This document shows, one piece after another, positions 1-8,571 of a stretch of 64,000 nt of DNA. The position numbers were made by a program, and so were the translations under genes. Below the pieces are notes generated by a model. The model saw only the letters and a list, made by a program, of their open reading frames with translations, did not search any database and was not told the origin of the DNA. This stretch comes from JAJDXW01 sp965223775. Lineage in GTDB: Bacteria > Pseudomonadota > Gammaproteobacteria > HK1. The stretch spans positions 1,426,001 to 1,490,000 of the forward strand of contig OZ245021.1 of assembly GCA_965223775.1 (NCBI GenBank), read 5' to 3'. Position 1 is the first letter of the stretch, and every line of letters starts with the position of its first letter.

Positions 1-248
1 TAGCTCGCCCGGGTCTCCGGGGTGATGAAGAAGGCGATTGCGCGGGCCTCGTCGTGCAGGGAGGCGAAGTCGAAGCGATTGAGGCCGGGAACGATCGACT
101 GGATCCAGGTGACGTCGGCGCTCGCGGCGGGCCGGCGGCGGATCGCATCGAGCACCGTGGCCGGCTCGTTCGCGCCGCCCGCGACGAACACGGTCATCCC
201 GGGCCCGAGCAGGGCGGGAACGTCGTCGGGCGCGAGGATCTCCGGCAT
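1..248 (-). CDS. acetyl-CoA hydrolase/transferase family protein, N-terminal part
   Basis: Reading the minus strand from an ATG at 248 gives an open frame of 82 residues that runs off the window edge. It starts MPEILAPDDVPALLGPGMTV, followed by a FVAGGANEPATVLDAI stretch. This is the usual start of acetyl-CoA hydrolase/transferase proteins, which move CoA between acetate, succinate or 4-hydroxybutyrate and their thioesters: a short helix, then a Gly-rich strand-turn with GEP-like or NEP residues. The catalytic Glu of this family lies far downstream and is not in the window. It is divergent from argJ with a gap of about 175 bp. The family is fairly sure; the substrate cannot be told. Confidence 0.7.
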   Translation of the reverse strand, partial: MPEILAPDDVPALLGPGMTVFVAGGANEPATVLDAIRRRPAASADVTWIQSIVPGLNRFDFASLHDEARAIAFFITPETRAS

Positions 249-423
249 CGTTGCGTTCCGATGGGTCGCGGGTGCCGGCCCCGGACCGCGGCGCGCCGGA
301 AAATCCCAGTACGCCGTGTCGGGTTGGAGCCGATGCGGAATTCTGCCACGATCGGACCCTTGGCAACCGGCGTTTCCCGGTTTGCCTCGTCTTGCCCCCA
401 GATCATGCCATCCGGAGCATTCA

Positions 424-1674
424 GTGAGCGATTCCAGCGCGGTATCTCCCCTTGCCCCCGCCGCATTTCCCAATCTGCCGCCGGTTGCCGGGCTGTTGCT
501 CGCCGCCCACGCGGCCGAGCTCCGCTACCGGGGGCGCCCCGACGTGATGCTGGCCGCCCTCGCGCCCGGCTCTCGCGTCGCCGGGGTGTTCACCCGGTCG
601 CGCTGCGCGTCCGCGCCGGTGGACTGGTGCCGGGAGCATGTCCGGCGCGGCACGGCGCGGGCGGTGCTGTGCAACGCGGGCAACGCCAACGCGTTCACCG
701 GGGCGGCGGGCGAGGCGGCCGTGCTCGATTCGGCGCGGGCGGTGGCCGGTGCGCTCGACGCGGCCCCCGAGGACGTCTACCTCGCCTCCACCGGGGTGAT
801 CGGCGAGCCGCTCGGTGCGCAGGCGATGCGCGACGCGGTGGGGAAGGCGGCGCAAGCCCTCGGACCGCCCGCCCCGGAGCGCTGGCGGGCCGCGGCCGAC
901 GCCATCCGCACCACCGACACGTTCCCCAAGGGGGCGGGCGGGGAGGCGCGGCTCGACGGCGAGACGGTGCGCGTCGCCGGGATCGCCAAGGGGAGCGGGA
1001 TGATCGCACCGGACATGGCGACGATGCTCGCGTTCGCGTTCACCGACGCGGACCTTCCCGCGCCGGTGCTGCAGGCGCTGCTCGGCGGTGCGGTGGACCG
1101 GAGCTTCAACCGGATCACGGTGGACTCCGATACCTCGACCAGCGATACGGTGCTCTTCTTCGCGACCGGGGCGGTCAAGCCCGCCGCGCCGATCACCGAG
1201 GCGTCCGATCCGAGGCTCGCGGGGTTCCGTGCCCTCCTCGATGCCACGATGCTCGATCTTGCCCATCAGATCGTCCGCGACGGCGAAGGAGCGAGCAAGT
1301 TCGTCGAGGTCACCGTGGAAGGCGCGGAGAGCGACGCGGCGGCGCGCCGGATTGCGCTGAGCATCGGGAACTCGCCGCTCGTCAAGACCATGCTCGCGGC
1401 GGCGGACGCGAACTGGGGCCGGCTGGTGATGGCGGTCGGCAAGGCGGGGGAGGCGGCCGAGCGCGACCGGCTCCGCCTGTGGATCGGGGACGAGCAGTGC
1501 GCCGAGGGCGGCCGGATCCGGGAAGGCTACTCGGAGGAGCGGGCGACCGAGCACCTCGGGGGTTCGCAGGTGCGGCTGCGAGCGGACGTCGGGGTGGGGA
1601 CGGGACGGGACACCATCTGGACCTGCGACCTCACCCACGCCTACATCGACATCAACGCCGGCTACCGGAGCTGA
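424..1674 (+). CDS. argJ: glutamate N-acetyltransferase / amino-acid N-acetyltransferase (ArgJ)
   Basis: ArgJ transfers acetyl from N-acetylornithine to glutamate, the cyclic route of arginine synthesis. Bifunctional forms also use acetyl-CoA. The 416-residue length fits the family. CNAGNANAFTG lies near residue 80, and KGSGMIAPDMATML carries the nucleophilic Thr (about T200) at the self-cleavage site that splits the precursor into alpha and beta chains. NSPLVKTM and ANWGR are seen in the beta chain. The start is taken as GTG at 424 because a GGAG lies 7 bases upstream and the residues before it do not fit the family, although the frame is open far upstream. It stands alone, divergent from the CoA-transferase gene. 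Confidence 0.93.
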   Translation: MSDSSAVSPLAPAAFPNLPPVAGLLLAAHAAELRYRGRPDVMLAALAPGSRVAGVFTRSRCASAPVDWCREHVRRGTARAVLCNAGNANAFTGAAGEAAVLDSARAVAGALDAAPEDVYLASTGVIGEPLGAQAMRDAVGKAAQALGPPAPERWRAAADAIRTTDTFPKGAGGEARLDGETVRVAGIAKGSGMIAPDMATMLAFAFTDADLPAPVLQALLGGAVDRSFNRITVDSDTSTSDTVLFFATGAVKPAAPITEASDPRLAGFRALLDATMLDLAHQIVRDGEGASKFVEVTVEGAESDAAARRIALSIGNSPLVKTMLAAADANWGRLVMAVGKAGEAAERDRLRLWIGDEQCAEGGRIREGYSEERATEHLGGSQVRLRADVGVGTGRDTIWTCDLTHAYIDINAGYRS

Positions 1675-1894
1675 TTCGGCCCGGTTCTCGCTCCGGCGGC
1701 TGTCGCGCACCGGTTCGCGGGTTGGGCGGTTCTCCTTTCATGCACGAGCCGGGACGGCCCTGGACCCGTCGTGCATCCGCCGATGCGGTCGATGCCCGCG
1801 TCGGTCGCACGCCCGGCGATGCCTCGGTCGTGGGCCGAAACTGCGGCGCTGCCGCTTCGAGACGAGTGTGGTGTCGCCCGGGCTCATTGATTTT
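1675..1894. other. intergenic stretch with no recognised feature
   Basis: These 220 bases between argJ and the dispersed repeat element hold no convincing gene. The open frames on both strands are GC-driven and lack ribosome sites or family likeness. Together with the repeat that follows, it makes the gap before the phosphopantetheinyl transferase gene. Confidence 0.5.
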
Positions 1895-2102
1895 CCTGAT
1901 TACGTACAAGACTCAGGTTGGGACCACCGCATTCCTGGGATCGCCGCCTTCGAGGGACCGTGGGCCTCCTGGGATCGCGGGCATCCTTGCCCGCGTGGAC
2001 CACGGCAGGCCTTCGGCCGTCCGCGGGCTGCAAGCCCATCTCCCAGGAGGCCCGCGACCCCGGGAAGCCGCGGGAACGGGCTGAGGATGGTGCGTAATCA
2101 GG
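1895..2102 (+). repeat. dispersed inverted-repeat element, copy 1
   Basis: A 208-bp non-coding element bounded by a perfect 10-bp inverted repeat (CCTGATTACG at the left, CGTAATCAGG at the right). Inside is the palindrome-rich core GCGGGCATCCTTGCCCGC. Nearly the same sequence recurs at 34315-34556 in the opposite orientation, and a diverged version at 22057-22437. It ends 10 bp before the next gene, so it must supply or disrupt that gene's upstream region. It encodes no protein and looks like a non-autonomous, MITE-like or REP-like element. Confidence 0.75.
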
Positions 2103-2112
2103 TTGATGTTTC

Positions 2113-2862
2113 ATGCTGAAATCGGTTGCCGAGGGCTGGTGGCGCACGTACCGGAGGACGGGCGATGCGGACATCATCCACGTGGACCTGGCGCCCTATG
2201 CCGCCCGTGAGGCGCAGGCGCTGGCATGTCTGAGCGGGGAAGAGCGGTCGCGTTGGGATCGCTATCGGCATGCCGGCCGCCGCCGCCAGTTCGCCCTTTG
2301 CCGCGCGGCGCTCCGCGCCGTCCTGTGCCGCCGGCTCGGCTGCCGGAACGAACAGCTCTCGTTCCGCGAGTCCGAGCATGGCAAACCGCTCGCCCTGCTG
2401 TGCGGCACCCCGGCTCCGGTCAGCTTCAGCGTCAGCCACAGCGGCGTGCACGGACTGCTCGCGGTCGCGCGCGAGGGGCGGCTCGGCGTGGATGTGGAGG
2501 ACCGGGTCGCCCGGCGGGACCTCGACGGACTGATGGCGGCCGTGCTCACGCGGGACGAACGGGCAGACATCGAAGCGGCGTGCGCAGACCAGCGGATCGG
2601 ACGGTTCTACGGTCTCTGGACGATCAAGGAGGCGCTGGTCAAGGCTCTCGGGACAGGACTTCATCTCGGCATGGCCGGCTTCGAGGCGCCGCCCGCCATG
2701 CGGCGCGGGTTGACAATCGGCGAGTTCCGGTTCCCCCACCTGCCCGCGGTCGCCTGGCGCGTGGAGAACCTCGGCAACGAGCATTTTGCAGCCGCCGTCG
2801 CGCATGAACGGGCGCTGGACCCCGATCCGGCCCTCGCGGGGGCGGCATCGGTCGAGCGATGA
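2113..2862 (+). CDS. 4'-phosphopantetheinyl transferase superfamily protein
   Basis: Sfp/AcpT-type enzymes move the phosphopantetheine arm of CoA onto a serine of carrier proteins in polyketide, peptide or fatty-acid synthesis. The 249 residues carry both signature blocks: GVDVED near residues 125-130, whose acidic residues bind Mg2+, and WTIKEALVKALGTGL at about 169-183 with the catalytic Lys/Glu pair. The length is typical of the Sfp group rather than the short AcpS group. The first 20 residues are not conserved-looking, and the upstream region is the dispersed repeat, so the true start may lie later. No carrier-protein or synthase gene lies nearby. Confidence 0.88.
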   Translation: MLKSVAEGWWRTYRRTGDADIIHVDLAPYAAREAQALACLSGEERSRWDRYRHAGRRRQFALCRAALRAVLCRRLGCRNEQLSFRESEHGKPLALLCGTPAPVSFSVSHSGVHGLLAVAREGRLGVDVEDRVARRDLDGLMAAVLTRDERADIEAACADQRIGRFYGLWTIKEALVKALGTGLHLGMAGFEAPPAMRRGLTIGEFRFPHLPAVAWRVENLGNEHFAAAVAHERALDPDPALAGAASVER

Positions 2863-2889
2863 CCGCGGGAGTCCCCGCGGTGCGCCTGT

Positions 2890-2970
2890 CGCTCCGGTCG
2901 GTTTCGGTCTCGGTTTCGGGCGCGGGCTCGGTTTCGGTTTCGAGTTCGGGTTCGGGTTCGGGCTCGGACC
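2890..2970. repeat. short GGTTTC/GGGTTC-type low-complexity repeat
   Basis: About 80 bases of imperfect 6-bp units of the GGTTTC, GGGCTC and GGGTTC type lie between the convergent phosphopantetheinyl transferase and acyl-CoA ligase genes. All frames across it stay open, which creates spurious reading frames. No function is evident. Confidence 0.7.
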
Positions 2971-3064
2971 TGGCCTCCGCTCAAGCTTCGACCCGCGCTG
3001 CGGCCGGGGACGTGCTCGCGCGGAGCGCCTTCCACCGCGGGAGCGGGCCGGACGCGGGAGGCGG

Positions 3065-4606
3065 TCATTGCGCCTCGGCGGCGAGCCGCGCGCGCAGCTC
3101 GGTCTTGAGGACCTTGCCGTAGTTGTTCTTGGGCAGCGTGTCGATGAAGCGATAGTCGCGGGGCCGCTTGAAGCGGGCGATGTGCTCCAGGCAGAGCGCA
3201 TCGAGCTCCGGCTCCGGCACCCGCGCCCCCGGCGCCGTCGCCACCACGAACGCGACCACCTCCTCGCCCCACTCCGGGTGGGGCCGTCCCACCACCGAGG
3301 CCTCGAGCACCTCGGGGTGGCGCAGGAGCACCTCCTCGATCTCGCGCGGGTAGATGTTGGTCCCGCCGGAGATGATCATGTCCTTGGAGCGGTCCTTGAG
3401 GGTGACGAAGCCGTCCTCGTCCATCACCCCGAGGTCCCCGGTATGGAGCCACCCGCCGCGAAGGGTCTCGCGCGTCGCCTCCGGGTTGTTCCAGTAGCCC
3501 TTCATCACCACGTCGCCCCGGAGGATCACCTCGCCCGTCTCGCCCGGCGGGAGGGGTTCGTCGTCCGGGCCGACGATGCGCACCTCGACGTCCGTGCGCG
3601 CGGTGCCCACCGACCCGAGCCGCTCGAGATAGCGGGGGTGTTCGGTGTCGAGATGGAGCTCGCGCGCGAGGCCGGTGATGGTCATCGGCGCCTCTCCCTG
3701 CCCGTAGATCTGGACGAGCTTCGGCCCGAGGACGGCGAGCGCCCGCCGCGTGTCCTCGACGTACATCGGACCGCCGCCATAGATGATGGTCTTCAGGTGC
3801 TCGAGGTTCGCGCTCGCGATGCGGGGCGACTCCAGCAGCCGCACGATCATGGTCGGGGCGAAGAAGAAGCTCGCTCCCGCGTGGCGCTCGAGGAGGTCGA
3901 TGATCTCCTCGGGGTGGAACCCGCCGCTCTCGGGGATCACCTGCGCGGCTGCGCGCGCGACGTGGGGGAGGGCGTAGCAGCCGGAGGCGTGGGACATCGG
4001 GGCGGAGTGGATGATGCAGTCGTGCTCGCCCAGGGTGTCGACGTCGCAGAAGTAGTTCATGGTCTGCGAGACGAGGTTGCGGTGGGTGAGGGTGGCCCCC
4101 TTCGGCCGGCCGGTGGTGCCGCTGGTGTAGAAGAGCCAGGCGGGGTCGCAGGGGTCGCAGTCCGCGAGGGGGAGCGGGTCGCCCGCGAGGAGGGCGGTCC
4201 AGGCCGCCTCGTCGTCGGTCCGCACCAGGTGGTCGAGCGAGTCGACTTCGCGGTCGAGGCCGGCCAGCGTCTCGCCCAGCGCGCCGTTCACGAAGCAGGC
4301 GCGGGCGCCGGAGTTGTCGAGGATGTACGCGAACTCGCGGCGGTGAAGCTTCGCGTTCATCGGCACCGCGCAGACGTTCGCGTACCAGCACCCGAACAGG
4401 GCGATCATGAACTCCGGCGCATTGGTCATCGCGATCCCGCACCGGTCGCCCGGCCGGAGGCCGAAGCGCTCGACCAGGCCGCGGGCGAGCCGGGCGGAGG
4501 TGTCGGCGAACTCCACGTAGGAGGCGACGGTCTCGACCCCGCGGACGAGGGCCGGTCGGCCGGCGTGGCGCACGGCGGACTTGGCGAGGAATGCGCCCGT
4601 GTTCAT
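3065..4606 (-). CDS. AMP-dependent acyl-CoA synthetase / ligase
   Basis: This is an ANL-superfamily enzyme that activates a carboxylic acid with ATP as an acyl-adenylate and passes it to CoA. The 513 residues are the usual length. The A3 phosphate-binding loop FYTSGTTGRPKG is at about 159-170, IYGQGEAP lies in the A5 region, HTGDLG in the A7 region, ISGGTNIYPREIE at the hinge, and the A10 lysine in YGKVLK is about 15 residues from the end. The ATG at 4606 opens with MNTGAFL. Medium-chain, aryl and malonyl substrates cannot be told apart by eye. It is transcribed opposite to its neighbours and is probably monocistronic. Confidence 0.92.
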   Translation of the reverse strand: MNTGAFLAKSAVRHAGRPALVRGVETVASYVEFADTSARLARGLVERFGLRPGDRCGIAMTNAPEFMIALFGCWYANVCAVPMNAKLHRREFAYILDNSGARACFVNGALGETLAGLDREVDSLDHLVRTDDEAAWTALLAGDPLPLADCDPCDPAWLFYTSGTTGRPKGATLTHRNLVSQTMNYFCDVDTLGEHDCIIHSAPMSHASGCYALPHVARAAAQVIPESGGFHPEEIIDLLERHAGASFFFAPTMIVRLLESPRIASANLEHLKTIIYGGGPMYVEDTRRALAVLGPKLVQIYGQGEAPMTITGLARELHLDTEHPRYLERLGSVGTARTDVEVRIVGPDDEPLPPGETGEVILRGDVVMKGYWNNPEATRETLRGGWLHTGDLGVMDEDGFVTLKDRSKDMIISGGTNIYPREIEEVLLRHPEVLEASVVGRPHPEWGEEVVAFVVATAPGARVPEPELDALCLEHIARFKRPRDYRFIDTLPKNNYGKVLKTELRARLAAEAQ

Positions 4607-4818
4607 GGTTCGGGTCTCCCGTGTGACGTGGGCTGCTGCTTCGGGGCGTCATTTGAGCGAATAGGGGCCTTCTCTCGCAACTGCCTCGACGTTCGCGCGG
4701 CACGGTGGACCTGCGTGCGGCGGGGGAGGGTCTCGCCGCCGCGGGGGAATTTCGCATGACGGTCGACCGATCCGGCGCCAGCGGGGCGGCGCTTCAGGCG
4801 GGATGGAACGTCTCCCCT
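4607..4818. other. intergenic, upstream of the acyl-CoA ligase
   Basis: This is the non-coding part of the 515-bp gap between two divergent genes, and it should hold the ligase promoter on the minus strand. I saw no clear -35/-10 pair. The rest of the gap is the 36-bp minisatellite and a short leader with the ribosome site AGGAGAGG for the next gene. Confidence 0.4.
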
Positions 4819-5028
4819 CCAACTCGGGCCACCCCGGCCCGCTTCCGGTCCCCTCCAACTCGGGCCACCCCGGCCCGCTTCCGGTCCCCCCCAACTCGGG
4901 CCACGCCGGCCCGCTTCCGGTCCTCTCCAACTCGGCCACCCCGGCCCGCTTCCGGTCCCCCCCAACTCGGGCCACGCCGGCCCGCTTCCGGTCCTCTCCA
5001 ACTCGGGCCACCCCGGCCCGCTTCCGGC
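4819..5028. repeat. 36-bp minisatellite, six copies
   Basis: Six head-to-tail copies start at about 4819, 4855, 4891, 4927, 4962 and 4998. The unit begins CCAACTCGGGCCACCCCGGC and goes on CCGCTTCCGGTC. The fourth copy lacks one G (35 bp), which would break any reading frame, so the array is not coding. Neighbouring copies differ at only a few sites (CCACCCC against CCACGCC), which suggests recent slippage or unequal exchange. There are no unique spacers, so it is not CRISPR. Confidence 0.9.
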
Positions 5029-5121
5029 CGCGACCTGACCCGGCCGGCCCCCGCACCGTTCCCCCCGCCGGCCGCGATGGAATAGAGTTGCGGGACGAGC
5101 GGGCTCAGCGAGGAGAGGCGC

Positions 5122-6357
5122 GTGGACAATCTCAAGATCAACGGCGACCGGCTGTGGGCGAGCCTCATGGAGCTCGCGGAGATCGGGGCGACCGAGAAGG
5201 GCGGGGTGTGCCGGCTCGCCCTCACCGACCTCGACCGCGAGGGGCGCGACCTCTTCGTTCGCTGGTGCGAGGAAGCGGGGTGCTCGGTCGCCGTGGACCA
5301 GGTCGGGAACATCTTCGCCCGCCGGCCCGGACGCAGCCCCGACCGGGACCCCGTCATGACCGGCAGCCATCTCGACTCGCAGCCGACGGGCGGCAAGTTC
5401 GACGGCGCCTACGGCGTGCTCGCGGGGCTCGAGCTCATCCGCACCCTCAACGACTACGACTACGAGACGGACGCTCCGATCGAGGTGGTGGCGTGGACGA
5501 ACGAAGAGGGCTCGCGGTTCGCGCCCGCGATGATGGCCTCGGGCGCGTTCGGCGGGGTGTTCGATCTCGACTTCGTCCTGTCCCGCGCCGATCCCGACGG
5601 CAAGACGTTCGGCGATGAGCTCGCGCGCATCGGCTACGCGGGCGAGGAGCCGGTCGGAGAGCATGCGGTCGGCGCCTATCTCGAGGCCCACATCGAGCAG
5701 GGTCCCATCCTCGAGGCCGAGAAGAAGACGGTGGGGGTCGTCACCGGGGCCCAGGGCCAGCGCTGGTACGAGATCACGGTTACCGGGATGGAGGCCCACG
5801 CGGGGCCGACCCCGATGCGCCGGCGGCGCGACGCGCTCGTCGGCGCCTCGCGCATGGTGGACGCGGTGAACCGCATCGGCCTCGCCCACCAGCCGAACGC
5901 GTGCTCCACGGTGGGCATGCTGGTCGTCTCGCCGAATTCCCGGAACACGATCCCGGGGCGGGTCTTCTTCACCGTCGATTTCCGCCACCCGGTGGAGGAG
6001 AACCTCGCCCGGATGGACGCGGACCTCAAGGCGGCGTGCGAGTCGATCGCGGGCGAGATCGGGCTCGAGCTCGACCTGCAGCAGATCTGGCACTTCCCCG
6101 CCACGCCGTTCGACGAGGCTTGCGTCGCGGCGGTCCGCGAGGCGGCGGAGGAGGGCGGCTTCGAGCACATGGACATCGTGAGCGGGGCCGGCCACGACGC
6201 CTGCTACGTCGCGCGGGTCGCCCCGACCGGCATGGTCTTCGTGCCGTGCGAGGACGGGATCAGCCACAACGAGATCGAGAACGCGACCCCCGAGGACCTC
6301 GCGGCCGGCTGTCAGACCCTGCTCGACGCCATGGTCCGGCTCGCGTCCGCCGACTGA
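5122..6357 (+). CDS. M20-family N-carbamoyl-amino-acid hydrolase / allantoate amidohydrolase type
   Basis: These zinc-dependent amidohydrolases cleave N-carbamoyl-L-amino acids, ureidopropionate or allantoate to release ammonia, CO2 and an amino acid. The 411 residues match the family. HLDSQPTGGKFDG (H83, D85, D94) and the tandem Glu pair NEEG (E128/E129) form the di-metal site. EAHIEQGP near residue 190 and HNEIE near the C-terminus complete it. The dimer-domain lid starts near GQRWYEI. The start is GTG at 5122 with AGGAGAGG ending 4 bases before it. It is the only gene between two minisatellite arrays. The choice among hydantoinase-pathway carbamoylase, beta-ureidopropionase and allantoate hydrolase is open. 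Confidence 0.88.
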   Translation: MDNLKINGDRLWASLMELAEIGATEKGGVCRLALTDLDREGRDLFVRWCEEAGCSVAVDQVGNIFARRPGRSPDRDPVMTGSHLDSQPTGGKFDGAYGVLAGLELIRTLNDYDYETDAPIEVVAWTNEEGSRFAPAMMASGAFGGVFDLDFVLSRADPDGKTFGDELARIGYAGEEPVGEHAVGAYLEAHIEQGPILEAEKKTVGVVTGAQGQRWYEITVTGMEAHAGPTPMRRRRDALVGASRMVDAVNRIGLAHQPNACSTVGMLVVSPNSRNTIPGRVFFTVDFRHPVEENLARMDADLKAACESIAGEIGLELDLQQIWHFPATPFDEACVAAVREAAEEGGFEHMDIVSGAGHDACYVARVAPTGMVFVPCEDGISHNEIENATPEDLAAGCQTLLDAMVRLASAD

Positions 6358-6440
6358 CCGCGGGTGCGAGCGAAGGACCGCGCCGCGCCTCGCCGGCCGG
6401 GCAAGTCGAACGTTTCGGCCCCTCCCGGCCCCCGTCCCTC

Positions 6441-6606
6441 GGCTCCCGGCTCCCGGCTCCCGGCTCCCGGCTTCCGGCTCTCGGCTTCCGGCTCCCGGCT
6501 TCCGGCTCTCGGCTCCCGGCTCCCGGCTTCCGGCCCCCGGCCCCCGGCTCCCGGCCCCCGGCTTCCGGCCCCCGGCTCCCGGCCCCCGGCTTCCGGCCCC
6601 CGGCTC
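6441..6606. repeat. 7-bp microsatellite array (GGCTCCC/GGCTTCC/GGCCCCC)
   Basis: About 23 tandem heptamers of the form GGCYYCC lie between the M20 hydrolase and the SDR gene. As 7 is not a multiple of 3, a run of three units reads alike in every frame, which produces false open frames of the GSRLPAP kind on one strand. The remaining bases of the gap (6358-6440 and 6607-6809) show nothing I recognise apart from the leader of the next gene. Confidence 0.88.
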
Positions 6607-6809
6607 GCGTCCGTCGCCTGCCGGACCGTATCGCGTTCGGTGGAGAGGTGGGAAGAACGGTTGCTTCGGCGGTGGGACGCGTTTTCCGGACGGATGCTCC
6701 ATTTCGAGCGGAACTGATTGCGGAACTGATCGCGCGTCGAATGAGGTAGTCTTGCGGCCCGGTTGAACCGTGGACGGCGGCGGGCGTCTGATCCGCGACG
6801 GAGGACAGA

Positions 6810-7568
6810 ATGCGTCTCGATGGAAAGGTAGCGATCGTCACCGGGGGCGGCGCGGGATTCGGCGAGGGGATCTGCCGGCGCTTCGCGGCCGAGGGCGCCC
6901 GGGTGGTGGTCAACGACGTGAACGAGCAGGACGGGCGGCGGGTGGAGGACGCGATCCGCGAGGCGGGGGGCGAAGCCTCCTTCGTGTACGCGGACGTGTC
7001 GAGCGACGCGGACACCGAGCGCCTCGTCGGCGAGGCGGTCGAGCAGTACGGGGGCCTCGACATCATGGTCAACAACGCCGGCGTGCCGCAGCGCAACCAG
7101 CCGATGGAGAACGTCACCGAGGACGAGTTCGACCGGATCTTCGCGGTCAACGTCAAGGCCATCTACTGGTCGGCGAAGCACACCGTGCCGCTCATGCGGG
7201 AGGCGGGCGGCGGGTGCATCATCCACACCGCGTCCACCGCCGCCATCAGCCCGCGGCCCGGGCTCGTCTGGTACAACGGCTCGAAGGGCGCGGTGAACAC
7301 CATCACCCAGTCGATGGCGATCGAGCTCGCCCCGGATCGGATCCGGGTGAACGCGGTGTGCCCGGTGGCGGGCGAGACCCAGATGCTCGGGGCGTTCCTG
7401 GGCGGCGAGGTCACCCCCGAGATGCACGCCAAGTTCATGAGCACGGTGCCGCTGGGGCGCCTCAGCCAGCCGGCGGACATCGCGAACGCGGTCCTGTTCC
7501 TCGCCTCGGAAGATGCGGAGTTCCTGACCGGGGTGTGCCTGCCGGTGGACGGCGGGCGGACCATCTGA
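6810..7568 (+). CDS. SDR family NAD(P)-dependent oxidoreductase
   Basis: This classical short-chain dehydrogenase oxidises or reduces an alcohol or ketone with NAD(P). In its 252 residues, the cofactor turn TGGGAGFG (classical TGxxxGxG) is near residue 11, NNAG is near 89, the catalytic Ser is in HTASTA, and the YxxxK pair is in WYNGSKGA. The family finishing motif PVDGG lies near the C-terminus. The ATG at 6810 follows GGAGGACAG. It lies 41 bp ahead of a second SDR gene on the same strand, so the two probably form an operon acting on one substrate, for example in stepwise sugar-acid or polyol oxidation. The substrate is unknown. Confidence 0.92.
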   Translation: MRLDGKVAIVTGGGAGFGEGICRRFAAEGARVVVNDVNEQDGRRVEDAIREAGGEASFVYADVSSDADTERLVGEAVEQYGGLDIMVNNAGVPQRNQPMENVTEDEFDRIFAVNVKAIYWSAKHTVPLMREAGGGCIIHTASTAAISPRPGLVWYNGSKGAVNTITQSMAIELAPDRIRVNAVCPVAGETQMLGAFLGGEVTPEMHAKFMSTVPLGRLSQPADIANAVLFLASEDAEFLTGVCLPVDGGRTI

Positions 7569-7609
7569 CGACTGGCTGACGACCATCCGGCGCGGGGTTG
7601 AAGGAGACC

Positions 7610-8356
7610 ATGAATCGAATCGATCTGGACGGCCGCCGGGCGGTCGTGACCGGGGGAGCCCAAGGCATCGGGCGCGCCATCTCGGAGCGCCTCCTCGCCT
7701 CGGGCGCCGCGGTCACCCTCTGGGACCGCGATGCCGAGGAGCTCGGCGCCACCGCCCGGGCGCTCGGGTCCGGCACGCGCGCGGTGGTCGTGGACGTGGC
7801 CGATCCGGAGTCCGTCGAGCGGGCGGCGGCGGAGACGATCGGGGCGGCGGGGAGCATCGACATCCTCGTCAACAACGCGGGCATTGCGGGGCCCAACGCC
7901 ACCACCTGGGAGTACCCGATCGACGAGTGGCGCCGGGTGGTCGAGATCGACCTCAACGGAGTCTTCTACTGCTGCCGCGCGGTGGTGCCGCACATGATCG
8001 AGCGCGGCTACGGGCGCATCGTGAACACCGCATCCATCGCGGGCAAGGAAGGCAACCCGAACGCGAGCGCGTACAGCGCCGCGAAGGCGGCGGTGATCGC
8101 TCTCACCAAGTCGCTCGGTAAGGAGCTCGCGGACCGCGACATCGCGGTGAACTGCATCACCCCGGCGGCGGCGCGGACGAGGATCTTCGAGCAGATCACC
8201 CAGGCGCACATCGACTACATGCTCTCGAAGATACCGCGGGGCCGGTTCGTGCTGGTCGAAGAGCTCGCCGCCCTCGTGGCATGGCTCGTGTCCGAGGAGA
8301 ACTCGTTCACGACCGGCGCGGTGTTCGACGCGAGCGGAGGCCGGGCCACCTACTAG
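7610..8356 (+). CDS. SDR family NAD(P)-dependent oxidoreductase
   Basis: This is a second classical SDR enzyme of 248 residues. It has TGGAQGIG at the cofactor site, VDVADP (adenine-ring contact), NNAGIAGPN, the catalytic Ser in NTASIAGKEG, YSAAKAAV as the YxxxK pair, and FDASGGRATY at the end. ATG at 7610 is chosen because AAGGAG stands just upstream. A TTG at 7598 in the same frame is less likely, because that ribosome site would then be inside the gene. It resembles 3-oxoacyl-ACP reductase/2-dehydro-3-deoxy-gluconate dehydrogenase-like SDRs. It lies 41 bp after the previous SDR. Its stop codon lies inside the left arm of a large inverted-repeat element. Confidence 0.92.
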   Translation: MNRIDLDGRRAVVTGGAQGIGRAISERLLASGAAVTLWDRDAEELGATARALGSGTRAVVVDVADPESVERAAAETIGAAGSIDILVNNAGIAGPNATTWEYPIDEWRRVVEIDLNGVFYCCRAVVPHMIERGYGRIVNTASIAGKEGNPNASAYSAAKAAVIALTKSLGKELADRDIAVNCITPAAARTRIFEQITQAHIDYMLSKIPRGRFVLVEELAALVAWLVSEENSFTTGAVFDASGGRATY

Positions 8357-8571
8357 CCCGGAAAAATCACCGATTTTCGTCGCGAGGGCGTCGCGAAGCT
8401 GCGAAGCAGAATGCCGTGGTAGCGGGCCGCACGGACCTCACGACGCTGCAGGCGTAGCCGACACTACGTCGAAGCGGCTTGAGGGAGTACGGCCCGGTAC
8501 CGCGGCGACCTTGGGAGCGCGAAGCGACAGATTGGCGTCCGCAGCAGGAAATCGGTGATTTGTTCGGGCTA
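8354..8571. repeat. 218-bp hairpin-forming inverted-repeat element, copy A
   Basis: The ends are TAGCCCG..AAATCACCGATTT at 8354-8376 and its reverse complement AAATCGGTGATTT..CGGGCTA at 8549-8571. The inner 13 bp are perfect and the outer 7 bp match around a 3-bp mismatch. Inner arms also pair (CCGTGGTAGCGGGCCG against GTACGGCCCGGTACCGCGG). A second copy lies at about 47302-47522. The element begins at the stop codon of the SDR gene, so it could act as a terminator, or it could be a MITE. No protein is encoded. Confidence 0.75.

Noticed and set aside
2661..4757. A 698-codon open frame on the minus strand overlapping the acyl-CoA ligase gene
   Set aside because: It is in another frame of the real ligase gene and reads Arg/Pro/Gly-rich low-complexity sequence, as expected for shadow frames in GC-rich DNA; the ligase frame has all family motifs.
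4819..5028. CRISPR array, because of the 36-bp period
   Set aside because: Units follow head to tail without unique spacers and no cas gene is present.
6364..6717. Proline/serine-rich protein from the 7-bp array
   Set aside because: A 7-bp unit produces open frames in every phase; no start with a ribosome site and no conserved flanks.
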